Shown here: piece after piece, positions 45,712 through 57,785 of the stretch | Layout of the letters: each line of letters starts with the position of its first letter | Numbering within the stretch: position 1 is the stretch's first letter | NCBI GenBank assembly: GCA_003008705.1 | Contig: PDUO01000015.1 | Coordinates: 315,290 to 379,289 of the forward strand | Direction of reading: 5' to 3' | DNA from: Pezicula radicicola | Taxonomy: Eukaryota; Ascomycota; Leotiomycetes; Helotiales; Dermateaceae | Length of the DNA: 64,000 bases | The notes under the pieces: generated by a model | Database searches by the model: none | Told to the model about the DNA's origin: nothing | Seen by the model: only the letters and a program-made list of their open reading frames with translations | Translations under genes and position numbers: made by a program

Positions 45712-47403
45712 CTAGCTTGACTTCTCAAGTCGGCAGAAGCATGACGACCGAATAGGAACATCTGCTACCGCAATTGCCAATCTCAATTGCGATTCAACGA
45801 TCCGAGCCTCAGCTGTTCGGCCAAGTTTTATCAGACACTCATGATAACCATGCAGAGCCCACACATTGTTCGGATGCTGACGAGCACGCGGCAACGTGTC
45901 GTCCATTCCAAGATCGGCACTGTACACAGCTGCTGCCTTTTCAACGTGACCCTGTTCGAGCAGGAGTGCGCCATAGGCATGCCGGGTTGGCTGCATCCAT
46001 CCCCAAGGCTCATCATATGGAAGCGCATCATCCAGCGCGATCGACCGCTTTAGATATTCAAACGCAACGTTGAACTTAGCTTGTCGATAGGCAATCTCGC
46101 CATCGAGCATCGCCCTAGCGACGGCTAAGATATCGAGACCGCTGTTATTAAATATTGTGCGAGTAGGTGCAACAACTTTCACGGCATCACGGAACAGTAT
46201 GCGTTCTTTTTCTGCTTCATCGACCATTCCAGTCGCTGCAAACGCGACGCCTTTTCCGTAATGAATCATCGCAGTAGTCAGGCAGTAGAGCTCAGAATCC
46301 TGAGGGATTTCTATGTTCAGAATGTCTTGCCAGCGCCCAAATCGAATGAGAACGTGGATTCGTACGCTCAAGAATCCCTCTAGCCAGTCTGCCATTGGTG
46401 GAGATTTGATGCGGAGTACGTCTTCTGGAATCGACTCTTCTAGCTGTGCCACAGTTTGAAGCGCAATTTTCGATTGTCCAGAGAACATGGCTGCATAAAT
46501 GCAGAAGTGGTAGTTGTGTGACCGATAGAGGGTATAGAAATTCAGTGGACCTTCTCGGGCGCGGAATCTCTCATCGGCACGAACTGCTTCTAAGTTTGAG
46601 GCAATGGCTCGACGATAGTCACCGCACAGAATGTCGAGATGTGTGGGCATGTGATTCAAGTGTCCGGCATCTGGAACAAGGCCACGCAGATGATCAGCTA
46701 CCGTTAGTGCCGTCTCTGGCACGCCAGACATTTCCATTAGATGGATATATAGATGCAATACGCCAGCGTGTCTAAGGCCATCCTTTTTGGATAACGCCCG
46801 GTCAAGAACCTCCTTTGCCTCCATAGTATGCGCCCCTGCGGCAGGCTTCCCACTAGATAAATCCCATAGCTTCCATGGCGTTAGATTCATCAATGCATCG
46901 GCGTATAGTGCCGCTACGTCAAGGTCGTCTGGGAAGTCCCTTGATACAGCTTCCATTGCCTCTGCATATTGCTTATTCCATACCGAGAAATCTTTGGCGG
47001 GCAAGTCCTGCGGGTACCTGAACTGAAGAGCATTAATAAGAGCACGCTCAACTGGCAAGGACGTGGCAGAATTTGCTTTTGCTTGCGAAGCAGCAACATG
47101 TGTTCGATTTACGGCCGTAGCCTTATCCTGGTCATCGAAGACATCCCACGGCTTGTTATAATTCGGGCCGAGGGAGTATGCGAGGCCCCAATATGCCATT
47201 GCACAACCTGGGTCGTTGCCGATTGCCTTCTCAAAACACTTCACAGCCTCTTCATGGTTGAAGGCATAAGTCCAAACAAGGCCCCGGTTGAACCACGCCT
47301 GGGCAGCTTCACTGTTCGTCGTCACAGGCCGATGAAATGATCCGAGGTCATAGTACTCTTTCTGTGAGAACATATGAGACGGCTGGTCCTCAAGAATATT
47401 CAT
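45712..47403 (-). CDS. TPR-repeat protein (bacterial-type family)
   Basis: Single exon, 563 residues. Tetratricopeptide units are visible near the N-terminus (AWFNRGLVWTYAFNHEEAVK, then FEKAIGNDPGCAMAYWGLA), in the middle (LHLYIHLMEMSGVPETAL, then HLRGLVPDAGHLNHMPTHLDI) and at the C-terminus (YGALLLEQGHVEKAAAVYS, then GYHECLIKLGRTAEARIV). The HMPTH motif at the end of the third region is characteristic of a family common in bacteria and in scattered fungi. The absence of introns and the bacterial-looking architecture allow horizontal transfer as an explanation, but this is inference. The protein probably acts as a cytosolic scaffold; the partner is unknown. Confidence 0.75.
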   Translation of the reverse strand: MNILEDQPSHMFSQKEYYDLGSFHRPVTTNSEAAQAWFNRGLVWTYAFNHEEAVKCFEKAIGNDPGCAMAYWGLAYSLGPNYNKPWDVFDDQDKATAVNRTHVAASQAKANSATSLPVERALINALQFRYPQDLPAKDFSVWNKQYAEAMEAVSRDFPDDLDVAALYADALMNLTPWKLWDLSSGKPAAGAHTMEAKEVLDRALSKKDGLRHAGVLHLYIHLMEMSGVPETALTVADHLRGLVPDAGHLNHMPTHLDILCGDYRRAIASNLEAVRADERFRAREGPLNFYTLYRSHNYHFCIYAAMFSGQSKIALQTVAQLEESIPEDVLRIKSPPMADWLEGFLSVRIHVLIRFGRWQDILNIEIPQDSELYCLTTAMIHYGKGVAFAATGMVDEAEKERILFRDAVKVVAPTRTIFNNSGLDILAVARAMLDGEIAYRQAKFNVAFEYLKRSIALDDALPYDEPWGWMQPTRHAYGALLLEQGHVEKAAAVYSADLGMDDTLPRARQHPNNVWALHGYHECLIKLGRTAEARIVESQLRLAIAVADVPIRSSCFCRLEKSS

Positions 47404-48313
47404 TTTGTAATGTATAGAATGGCGTGAGTTTAGTGAGTAGTTGTTAGAACAAACTGCTAGTATCTGAAGATGAAGAATGTGAGCACGGGATGGCCGTTCG
47501 GCAAGAGCCTGTGTTGGCCTTGATCTCGATTCTTTGCGGTCACTATCTTGAGTATTGAAGGCTCATTCTTAGGTAGTTGTTGTGCCTCTAACAAATGTGT
47601 TGCTTGGATATTTCTCTTATTGCGTGGGATGCGTTGCGTGCTTTTCCATCGTAGAAAGGGATGAGCGTCTAACGAAAGTGGGGGTGTGAATAAGGTTTCC
47701 TGGGGTCTTTAGCGAACTTAATTCGCCCCCTTTCAAATTAAGCGACCGCTGATTGGCTCCCCAACGCTCCCTTACATGAACCGTACGGTACTACAATTCA
47801 TATTAGGTCTCCTCCTCTCCGACCACTTCTGCTATGTCGCCGACTACCAAGTCTCTTAACTACACCTCTTATTAAGTACGCACCGTCGGCACCGGACTAT
47901 ATGTACAGTACCTACAATTATAAGGAAAGTAACTATAGTGCCTAATCTGGATATTTTTTAAATAAGAGAGAGCAGTAGGTACTTATATAATTATTTCTGA
48001 TTTCTAACCTACACTCTTTCGTTTATATCATAATAGTACAACTTAACCCTATAATTGCGACACTATCTTAATAAGGCAAAAGATATAGCCGATACCCGGA
48101 GGCAACGTAGTTGTATTACCGTGTATGTAGTAGGTGTCGGCGACATAGCAAAAGTTGTCGGTGAAGTAACACGACCCTTGATATTTCACAAACGCCATTT
48201 CACGTGCAAACCTCTTTGAGCTCACCATTGTGTAAAATTCAATTCAATTGAGCTATTCAAATAAATTCAGTTGCACAAAGTAAGTCAGTTACATAAATTA
48301 AAAGTGAAGTGAG
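47404..48313. other. Intergenic
   Basis: AT-rich; a stretch at 47770-48180 reads with frequent TA and TAG/TAA in all frames and looks RIP-like. At 48240-48318 there are GTTACATAAATTAAAAGTGAAGTGAGTTACTC motifs that run into the stop codon of the next gene. Confidence 0.45.
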
Positions 48314-51300
48314 TTACTCTTCCAACAGTCGTGTATTCTCCTCAATGTCTCCTACACTCTCGTCCTCAGATTGTTCTTGCTCAAGGTGTCTATCCTCCGA
48401 TGCAACAAGACCACTTCCGCCGTTAACAAACGCTCCAGGAACGTCAACTCCAAAGTGTACACCTCCAGTATCGTCAGTCCTATATTGGCCAAAAGTATAC
48501 TTCAACCCCAGCTTCTCCACACTTTTATGCAGTTCAGAGATACTCATTTTCTCTGGATGAGGAATCTTCTCCAAGTGTTGAAAGATGCTGCTTCGGTAAA
48601 GAAAGAAAAGAGCATTCTCCAACGGCTCGGGTGAAATTGGAAAGGTGTATTTTTTGCGAGGTACACCAAGAATAGTTATTGAAATTACGTGAAAGACTCC
48701 AAGACCTAAGAGAATGTAGAGGACAGTCCAGTTCGTAACCAGGTGTTGATACCAGATGATGGGAGTCACCTCCACTACCGAGGATACATCCTCAGTAAGC
48801 CAGTCGGTTTCTTCGACGAGTGACCTGAAGATCCTCGAATATGCACATGACATTGCGTTTTCTAGCCGAGTAGAGAAGTCCAAGGTTGAGTCCTGGAGAA
48901 GTGTGTTTCGATATGCCAAGTATCCCATGATATCTCCAATGAAAGATGGTGTCACAATTGAAGGTTGTGGCAGTATGACAGGATCAGTGATATTACCACC
49001 ACGATGTAGAGAGGCATTTAGCATCTTGCTAAAAGCCCATGAATGAGAACTGCCGAGCTGTGTTTGATTTTCCACTTGATAGTTGTAGATATATGCGTCC
49101 TCCAGCTTCTGGGTTCCATCCTCGTTCGATACTAGAGTAAGGTTTCCTTCACCAACAAATATCTCCGGTCTGCACATAAGAGCAAGAAACTGAACTCGGG
49201 CTGGATCAAATGATGGGCCTGAGATGCTATCCCAATTGTTCAGGTTACCGTAGGTACTTCCAATGAACCACATGGGCAAAGACTCATTCATGGATGCCAT
49301 AGTGACGGTTTGTAAGTTCCATCTAGTGCACACAGCCATTTCTGTGCCAGCACCAAATTCTGATGTAATACCATTTTGGCTAGCGTTGTGGGTGAATTTG
49401 CATGGATCCAAAGTGATGGATTTCAGACCATCCACGATTGCTATATTGTCAGAGAGGTCAAGTTTGAGTCTCTGGTTAGGAATTTTTCCATCTTGATCGC
49501 TAGGATGCCCCGTCTCCAGGCTATAATTGAGTTGAGTGCAGAAAAGTTTGCCACTTATGGATTTTGTTTTTGTCTGCCAGTATCCGGTTCTCAAAGATTG
49601 TGAGTGGCTCTCGTCGCGCATAAGGTCTATAGGCAGCAAAGCAGTATCATTAAATGACCATTTGTGTTTTCCCGGAGCATCTACGGTATCAAGAAGCGTA
49701 GAGAGAAACATATTGTTAGGTGCGTCTTTAAAAGTGGTGTTGATGGCATTGTGGTCCCAGTCATGGTTTTTGGCAAGCTGAATATTCCCCATAGGGAGTG
49801 TATGCCACTCCAAATGATACAAGGCCGCAACCAGCATAGGAAGAATCAAATTCAGCGCCGAACCGAAACTAAGCAACGCAATTAACCAATGACGATTGAT
49901 AATGGCTTTCCCTAACCTAAAGTACGACTGACCGTAGTCAAGTGTAAGGTTAAACCTCGCAGATCTTGGATGGAAGAGCCCTGCCCAGGACTGTCGTTCG
50001 TTATAAAATATGTCGAAACCGTTCCACCAATTCATTATGATGAAGACGGCCAGCAAAGGTGCAGTTACGAACCATATGTAAGTTTTGAAGCTTTGAATTA
50101 AACCACAGTGGGAGCCACAGATGAGCGGTAGAAGGCTAAATCCTGGGGAATTTCCAGAAGTATATGTTCTAAATGCTTCTTGCTTCGGATCCCATCGAGC
50201 AAAGGATACCATTGCAAACATTGTTAGCCCGATGAAAATTGCTTTCGTGCAAATTGATCCCCATCCGATAATATGCGGTAGAGACAGGGGGTTATGTCTT
50301 TTGCACAACTTCCCTCCTGCATTCTGGTCGGGATCTCTTTTAACTATGGACACTTGTTAGCGTTTATCAATACTCTAATCGGAGTACACACGTACCTAAT
50401 ACCTCATTGCACATAGTATCCAAGTGCCAGTGGTAGCTTGAGTGACCGGAATCTAGAGTCCAATGTCCTATTCTGAGTCCTGGAATGCGGTAGATATCTT
50501 CGGGTTCATGCTCAGAGGTAGAAAAAGCGGAGCGAATCCTACTTCTTAAAAGCAGAACCAGTTTGGCTGCAATTGACGAGTAATTCCACGGGAATCCAGA
50601 AGGCTTGTTACTTGCGTAGTAGGTAGAGGCGGCAATAAATGACGTGGAAAATAAACCTACAACAATGATCCAAATTTTAAACCATGCACTTGACTGGAAA
50701 TTGCCATAGTGGTAGAAAACTGCCTCGACCTGGCCTTTCAAGTGCTTTAATCCTTTGTTGCCTTCCAAGGAGGTGGATTCTTGTATAAGCGATTCTTCAA
50801 GGCGCAACCCCGCCGCGGTAGACATCTTTTCGGCGAAAGTTGAGGAGAATATTTTACTTCCTTGAGCTAAGGCTCCAACATCTTGTAAGGTCCCAGTGGT
50901 ATCATCGTAGTAGCTATAGTCAAGAAGATGATATGGCCACCAGTCATCAATCATATTGAAAGAATTGAAAGAAGTTCTTAAAACCTCGTCCAATTTCACA
51001 GCAGTTTCCGCACGGAGTGGAGTCCAGCCAAATTTAGGATCTCGCTTTATAAGGAATGCAAATAATGCAATCTTTGCTAACACTGAAGCCGTATCCTGTT
51101 TAAACCGATATATCTCGTCATTCGCGTAGTCGTCCTGCCAACTAAGCTTATTGTAGTTTGACACATTAACGTGGGGGACAAACAGTGGTGAGGACATTGT
51201 GGCCTTTGAGAGGTGCGGAAGACCTAGACCCATTTTTACAACTTGGGATGCAGTTGAATAGTGCCGCTCACAGAGACCTATTTGTAAGTCATCTTGTGAT

Positions 51301-52691
51301 ATGCTAGTCTCGTCGATAGAGCTTATAGGCCGTCCTGCACCAACGAAAAAGTGTTTTCTGCGGCAACTTTCGTCTGACAAAGTGGAGTCCGGGAATGCCC
51401 ACGCTGGTTTGAAGACTTGTATTTCCCGAGTGTCCTTGAGTATCTCGGAATGTTTTCTTAATCGATTATAGCGTTTCTCGGCACGTTGGTAATCGGTCAT
51501 GTACCTCTGTGTTTGTCTTAGGACCGTCTCCATGTCTCTCTGCGCTGCCGTATTTGCTTCTGCAAAGCGTCGCCTGACATTTCGACTCATTTCGTGTCTA
51601 TCAATTTTGATTGGAGCAGTACAGTTTTGGAATGTGAGCACCTGTTCTTCCGAAAACTTCCACGGGTCCTTTTGACTTGGTTTGAATGTAGTGCACTCAA
51701 TGCTAACTGAGAGGAGTTGGACAAGGGATATCAGGTTTCCGAAGATGGAGTTCTGCGGTAATCCCGTCTGTGGGATGATTGGGAGCATAGCACCTTCCCC
51801 AGAAACAGTTGTCCCCCAATTCTTCAATTCTTGAGCGTCCTTGAGGTTTTCCGCATAAACTGGATGTGTGAAGTTGATAGTATTTGGGCCATCGAATTTT
51901 CCCTTTGGAAACTTGGCTTCCCAAGGGAAGATAGATCGTCGCCACGAGGATCTATCCTCATCTGGCTGCGAAGCTAATGAATTTGTCGCTAAGGATGCTC
52001 CGAAGCTCCCGATAGTTTCATCCCATGAGGGAACGCCGACCATGCTCATTTCGGCCTCGTTGAACAACGCGGAGTTTCTTGACGAAAATTGAGTGAGATA
52101 TTGTGTGGACCAGATCGGCATACTGAGAAAAGGTGCGAGAACAAATATGACGAGCCCTCTATGCATTAAGAGAAGAATTCTGTGTAGCCTTCGCCGTTTT
52201 AGGTCTGAATTGAATTGGTAACTCTCTCTGCGAGTCTCGTCAATGACAGCAGTCTCTGTAAACTTAACAAGCAATGATGTAATAGCAGCTGGGGCAAGCG
52301 CGCCGAATGTGAAAGCTTGATATTGTTGGACCAATTTGCAAGTGAGAAAGTGACAAGCAACCGCAATCCACATCACTAAAACCAACATCCATCTACCAAA
52401 ACTCCCAGAAAAGCGAGGTTTCCAGTTAAACTTATCTTCCTGGCCACGGTACCGTCTACGATATGCTTCTCCAAAATCGCCATGCTCGAAGTCGCCTGGT
52501 AGTGGACCTGTTGAAGTGGCCGCGAAGCAAGGCGAAGTGTAAATGTCAATAGAAAGACTATTATATTTCTTCTCGATCTCACTGTTACTGAGTATTTGAT
52601 CTCTTGTTGATTCGCCAGCTTCATCTTCGACATCCAGTAACTCTCCTTGGTGATCAACGGCCCGTACCGAAAATTCGTCGTAGTCAGTCAT
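48314..52691 (-). CDS. Large multi-pass membrane protein (DUF3433-like), one gene
   Basis: Minus strand, two exons: 52691-50396 and 50343-48314, joined by a 52-bp intron (50395-50344; GTACGT donor, GCTAAC branch, CATAG acceptor), giving 1441 residues. Without splicing it looks like two genes, with an apparent start at 50353. The N-terminal 90 residues are acidic and cytoplasmic. Membrane segments are near RWMLVLVMWIAVACHFL, LVIFVLAPFLSMPIW and IWIIVVGLFSTSFIAAS in the first half, and SICTKAIFIGLTMFAMVSF, YIWFVTAPLLAVFIIMNWW, WLIALLSFGSALNLILPML and TVLYILLGLGVFHVISITI in the second. Large Asn-rich luminal loops separate them. Two similar halves, with a QSWAGLF and LDYGQ segment after the first C-half segments, suggest the DUF3433 architecture. 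Function unknown. The stop codon lies inside a dispersed repeat motif. Confidence 0.8.
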
Positions 52692-53396
52692 GGCACAAGG
52701 AACGCCCTTCTCATTCGAAACCTACGGGAAGGATAAAATATTTTCACGAAAAAAACAGAGATTAATCAAAATTTCCATAGATGGCTAGGTTATAAATTAT
52801 AAGTGTCGAGCTGTATGTTTTGTGAGTGAGGCTGCGAACCTGCACATCGGCGATCCCTGGTTGTGATGCTGGTAATGCATTAGGTTAAGCGACTTAAATG
52901 GTTAGCTTGCCGATGGCTTGCTAAGTGAGGTGTGGGTGAATATTCAGGCTTCTAAGCATGGGTGTAAGCGCTGGATATGCAGCCGTGGTGATAAAGGCTC
53001 TCTCGGGCTTTCTTCCAGGCTCTCTCCCATGCTCTGGCCGGGGCTTTTCACCGGGCGCTGTCCCAGCCTTACTGGGGTAAATCCTAGGATTGGCTGCAGA
53101 AGTTCGAGCCCTAGCTCGGATGCAATGAAAGCTGAGAAATGGCAGGCTTCTGGAGCTCAATTATTGAACAAATTATCACTAGGTTTGTTAGAACTTGTTA
53201 AGCTGCTCCGCCTCATGATGAACCCGGTTTCTGTCCGCTCAATTATTGTACCCAAGTGTGTATGGAAACAGAAGTGTCGCTTATCCTGTCTTCCGCCTCG
53301 ATATGAGAGCATATCAATTGACTCTGAACCTAGGACGCAAATTTTGGTTTTGTATTGAAGACACAAAGCAAAGCTTAGTCTTAGAGACGACCAAAG
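52692..53396. other. Divergent intergenic region
   Basis: Separates the membrane-protein gene (minus) from the kinase gene (plus); likely carries both promoters. Frames at 52918-53358 on both strands have no recognisable features. Confidence 0.4.
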
Positions 53397-56300
53397 ATGG
53401 CACCTGCACTTCAAGGAGGTGAGGTCTCGGTGACTCGAGATCCCAAAAATCACAAACATGTACGATTCATAGCCGATGGCAATGACTACGACAATTCTGC
53501 GCTCGCAGATGATCAGACCGAACTTCTGGAGGCCAACGAAAACTCTTACAGTACCGCTTCATCGGGCGATTCACAAGGAGTTCAGGGGGCCAAACTAATT
53601 CACGGAGATTTTATATCTATGATTACTACAATTTCTCAAGCCCATCACAAGGGACGACATCTCGATAGAAGACCTTTAGACGACTATCACTGGGATGAGC
53701 TCGGTGCTGGTCAAACCTTCCATGTGAGCAGGTCAAACCTCGACTTTGAGACTGTTCAAGCCACCAACCGCAAGGTCACCACGACGATATCGAAAAAAAT
53801 GGTGATCAAGAAGACAAAAAAAGTATTAATGAGTGATACTGAAATCCGTGTGTTTAATAAGGAACTTCGAATTCTTGCTCATATGTACGGGGATCCAAAT
53901 ATCGTTGCTCTCCGCGGCATTGGCTGGTTCTATAGAATCGACCTTCAGGATCCTTCTCCACAACCCGCCTTTATGTTCGAGGAGGCCGTTGGCACACTCA
54001 GTATTTTGATTGGTTCAGAGATCAATTTAACCACTAGAAATTTGATGGGTGTGTTCCAGAACATAGCGAACGGTCTTTCGGCGCTACACGATTGTGGTAT
54101 TGTCCATGGTGACTTGAAGCCTGACAATATCCTTCTCTTCAAAGACTACCGTTACGAGGAAGGTGACCGGGTTGAGACATACATAGCAAATATCTCAGAC
54201 TTCAGTCTCGCAATGTTCGACAACGGAGGCCTTCAACACAAGTTGGGCGGTTCACGTCAATATCAAGCCCCAGAGGTCTGTGGAGATCACGGAACAGATC
54301 CACTTTCTTTTCCTCAGCTGAAGCTCTGCGATGTGTACTCGTTGGGTATGCTCTACGCGGTGGTAGCATCTGAGTCTGAAGACATACTCGAACTATCAAC
54401 TACGGATATACTTTATGATCATAACGATACGATCGATGGATTAGAAACTCGTATCATCGAGCGGTCTAAAAACGACGTCGAGAGTTCTGCTGTGGATACT
54501 CCGTTGAAATACGTAGTCGAACACCTGTTTTCTTGCACATTGCAGGCCTCCCCATCTTGCAGAAGACTAGATCTTCTCATAGAAAGTTTCAACCTCTATT
54601 TCGGAACTCAAGATAAGGTCGAGTACGTGGCACTTTTATCAAAGCCCCATCCTACTTATCATGCTTTCTTAAGTCTCACTGCTGACTCAAATTGAAGCAT
54701 AAAATCAAGGGCTTTGTTTGATCCCGATCCAGCAGATCTAACCATAAGTTACGGCAAGCTAGGATGTCTCAGCGGGGTCTTGAAAGACAAGATGGTAGAG
54801 GGTCTTCAGGTTATAGCGTCTGACTCTTGCGACCCTCGATACCCCAAGGCCCTTTTCGAGCTGGCAGTTATGAATCTATCACATTATGCGTCGCCTACAT
54901 CCTCAATCCAAGACGGCTTGAAATACATCGAACTTTCTGCTGAGGCAGGCGATCTCCGTAGCAAAGGCTTCTTTCGTCGAATACGTCAAGCATACGGGGA
55001 GATACCCGATGAAGTTTTTGCAAGCGATAGAGATTTGAAGTGGCTATTTGAAGCTGCTTCAGACGGTTACCAAGTTGCTATCGACGATCTAAAAATACTT
55101 GATCCTAAACTGGCAAGGACGGCATTAACAGAGTTTGCTGCAAAATCCATGGGATACACTTTAGAACTCGATGCTACAAGTCAAGATGCGTATCAAATCC
55201 AGCTCGCAGAGATCTTAGTCAAAGGCCACTCAGTCAACGAGGTTCCAGGGTCGAACATTCACAACACAATAGCGCACTGGGCTGCCGCAACTGGAAATGT
55301 TGACTCGCTTCTTGCACTTCTTCAACAATATCCTGGCTGTCAAGAAGTACAGAACGATATCGGCGATACACCATTGCTGAGCGCTGCTCGCTTCGGTCAG
55401 TATGAGACAGCTCTAGTCCTTCTGAACCATGGAGCAGATGCATCCTCAATAAACGCTGCAAAGGAAAATGCTTTCCACTTTCTGTGGAAATTTGATCGCA
55501 GCAACGCAAGTGTCCTTATGAACCAATTGCTTGAACGTGGTGCAAATCCGCTGCAAGCAGCTCAAGGGTATGAGACGCCGGGATTTCTAGATGTGCTACC
55601 AACTGTACCTGGGACTCCAATTGAACGAGTTGCAAGTCGCAACAGAGTAGATTTGGTGGAGCTCTTTATAGAGAAGGGAGTAACTATTGCTCCCCGAAAT
55701 GGAAATCTCATGCGACGCATGCTGCTGATGGCGATGCGTCTGCAGCATGTAGAAATGCAAGACTTTTTAGTGGAGTACGCATCAATAGTCGAGGAGGAAG
55801 ATGCGACAGTGCTGCGCCCACTACATAAAGTACGATGGGATTACAAAGGAACAAGACGTTCATATCTCGATGCCAGTATCTTAGGCTGGGTATTCCAAAC
55901 AGGATACGGTATTGACATCCCGCTTGGAGTTTGGAGGGCTTGTTATCACGGCAAGGGAAAGGATTCCATGCTTCAAGCCTCTATATGGGCGGCGTTACGC
56001 CTTGATCGCACCAGTATGCCTTTCGATGAAAATCTAATAGATGCATCGTTGATGTTAGCCGTTGATGAGTTGGACCACGAGGCCTTCGAGTTCTTACTCA
56101 ATATCAAGTTACTTGTCACAAATGCAAGCTCTGGTCGTCTCACTTCTTTGAAGTCTCTTGTATGGAAGGCTACCGCTTCCGATGGCCAGCAGACTCAAAA
56201 ATATTACGAAGCTCTTCAAGAGAACCCGGAGGATCAGGACAATTCTTTCGCTCAACTAGTCCAGCTCTATGCACAACCAGATGAAGATAATGTTTCGACG

Positions 56301-57785
56301 CCAAAGTAAGCTTACATTCCCTATCATCATATACTTTGGAGATTACTGACTGAATGTAATAAGCCCCGTGGTCTCTGTCAATTACATTGACCAGATACTG
56401 TACCAGCCAGGGAAAGGTACATTAGCCCAACAGGCTCTCCTCTCCGGAGACCGTACATTATTCTACATCACAGTCCATAAATACAAAGCAAATCTTGCAC
56501 TGCCATTTCACCTCGAAGGAATGGCCCATCAGATCAATTGCTATTCAGCTTTAGCTTATACTAAACACCGTGACCTATGGTTCAGGTGAGCCACGACGAA
56601 CTCTGCCAAAGTTTGCTCCTTTAAACTAATCACTTTTCCAGTAACAAGCTCCATCAATTGCAGATACAACTATGTTGCCCGTTTGATAACCCGCCACAAG
56701 GTCAGCACAACGGAAGTTTTTGGACTGCCCCTCTCTACGACGCACTCTTCAATAGGTCTTGGGGACTTAGCCATTGGTTGATTGAAAAAGGAGCCAGTTT
56801 ATGCGACAAGAGTAAAACTGCCAATACTGTGCTTGAAGATATTGTAAGCCCATTGTCGCTTCATGAGGGCCTACTCGAGTTTCTGTTCCCGGAAAAGGAC
56901 AACGGGAATACTGCGTGGTGCACTCCTGCTGATCTGCAGACCTCAAATGGCTATCCTATATTCTATCATATATATCTTGGGGTCTACAAAGCCATCTCTC
57001 TTAAGCGGCACTACGAGGACATGAGCAAAGATTGGAGGGGCTCAGGCGAGCCACCATACACACCAGGATACCACACCCCAGAGGCCAAGAAGCTGCTTTC
57101 GTGCTGGCTGAATCTTCTCAGATACTACCCTAGCGTCGAAAACCTTCCACAATCGAAGAATGTCTCAGTACTTGGTATGACCTCTTATCTTTACGAGAAG
57201 CTTTTCTATAAGCTAGATACCACCATCGACTTCGATCTGATGATCGTGCCCGAGATCAGAGTACGAGTCAAATTCGAGGCCACAAACGACGGATATGACT
57301 ACGCAATTAGTGCCGTTCCTGTCCCACGTGCACTAAGGAAGCAAACGATATCCAAGCTTCTTCAAACCATCATATTAGGCTCTGGAGTAGATCAACTAAC
57401 TTTGGGTGAATTCTGGTCATCCGGACTCTGGCGCTATAACCACTGGCCAAGTATGTGGCACTGGAAGGTCTCAGCATATCTTGAAGGGTTGGCTTTTCTA
57501 ATAGTTCTCTTTGCAATCTTTTTATACTCTTTCTTAGTTTGCCTCCTGTATTGGGGGTGGCGAGGATGGTCAATTTTGATGGGCCCCTTGGGAGCCATTA
57601 TGCAGTTCATATTTTTGATATCACCACCTGCTTTTCTTATATTCGGCTGTGTGTTGGTTTTTGGTTTAATTTGGTTACTTATCTGGATATTAGGAATGTT
57701 TTTGCCTAAGGTTCACTGGTTCTTCTTCGAGTGTGAGAATCCTCACGAGGTGGTTTTGTTTCGCCTGGAAAACTTACTTATCTGA
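53397..57785 (+). CDS. Kinase-Sel1/ankyrin-transmembrane fusion protein
   Basis: Four exons are proposed: 53397-54622, 54698-56305, 56364-56585 and 56642-57785, giving 1399 residues. Intron 1 (54623-54697; GTACGT donor, CTGAC branch 54682-54686, GAAG acceptor) removes the in-frame TGA at 54693; introns 2 and 3 (58 and 56 bp) have GTAAGC and GTGAGC donors. Kinase, about residues 95-400: VIKK (ATP Lys), NKELRI (Glu), HGDLKPDN (237-244), DFS in place of DFG (268-270) and APE (291-293); all catalytic residues are present, so it should be active. Then Sel1-like and ankyrin repeats (HWAAATGNVDSLLALLQQ; TPLLSAARFGQYETALVLL). The C-terminus has three hydrophobic segments (LEGLAFLIVLFAIFLYSFLV; then two more), so it is membrane-anchored. 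It resembles kinase-ankyrin RIPK-type signalling proteins; the role is inferred. Confidence 0.8.

Noticed and set aside
50353..50367. Separate start codon for the downstream half of the large membrane protein
   Set aside because: The ATG lies inside the predicted intron, and the exon phases match perfectly when spliced.
54693..54695. In-frame TGA between the kinase and ankyrin parts, seeming to split one gene into two
   Set aside because: A 75-bp intron (54623-54697) with GTACGT donor, CTGAC branch and AG acceptor removes it and keeps the frame, so one gene is more likely.
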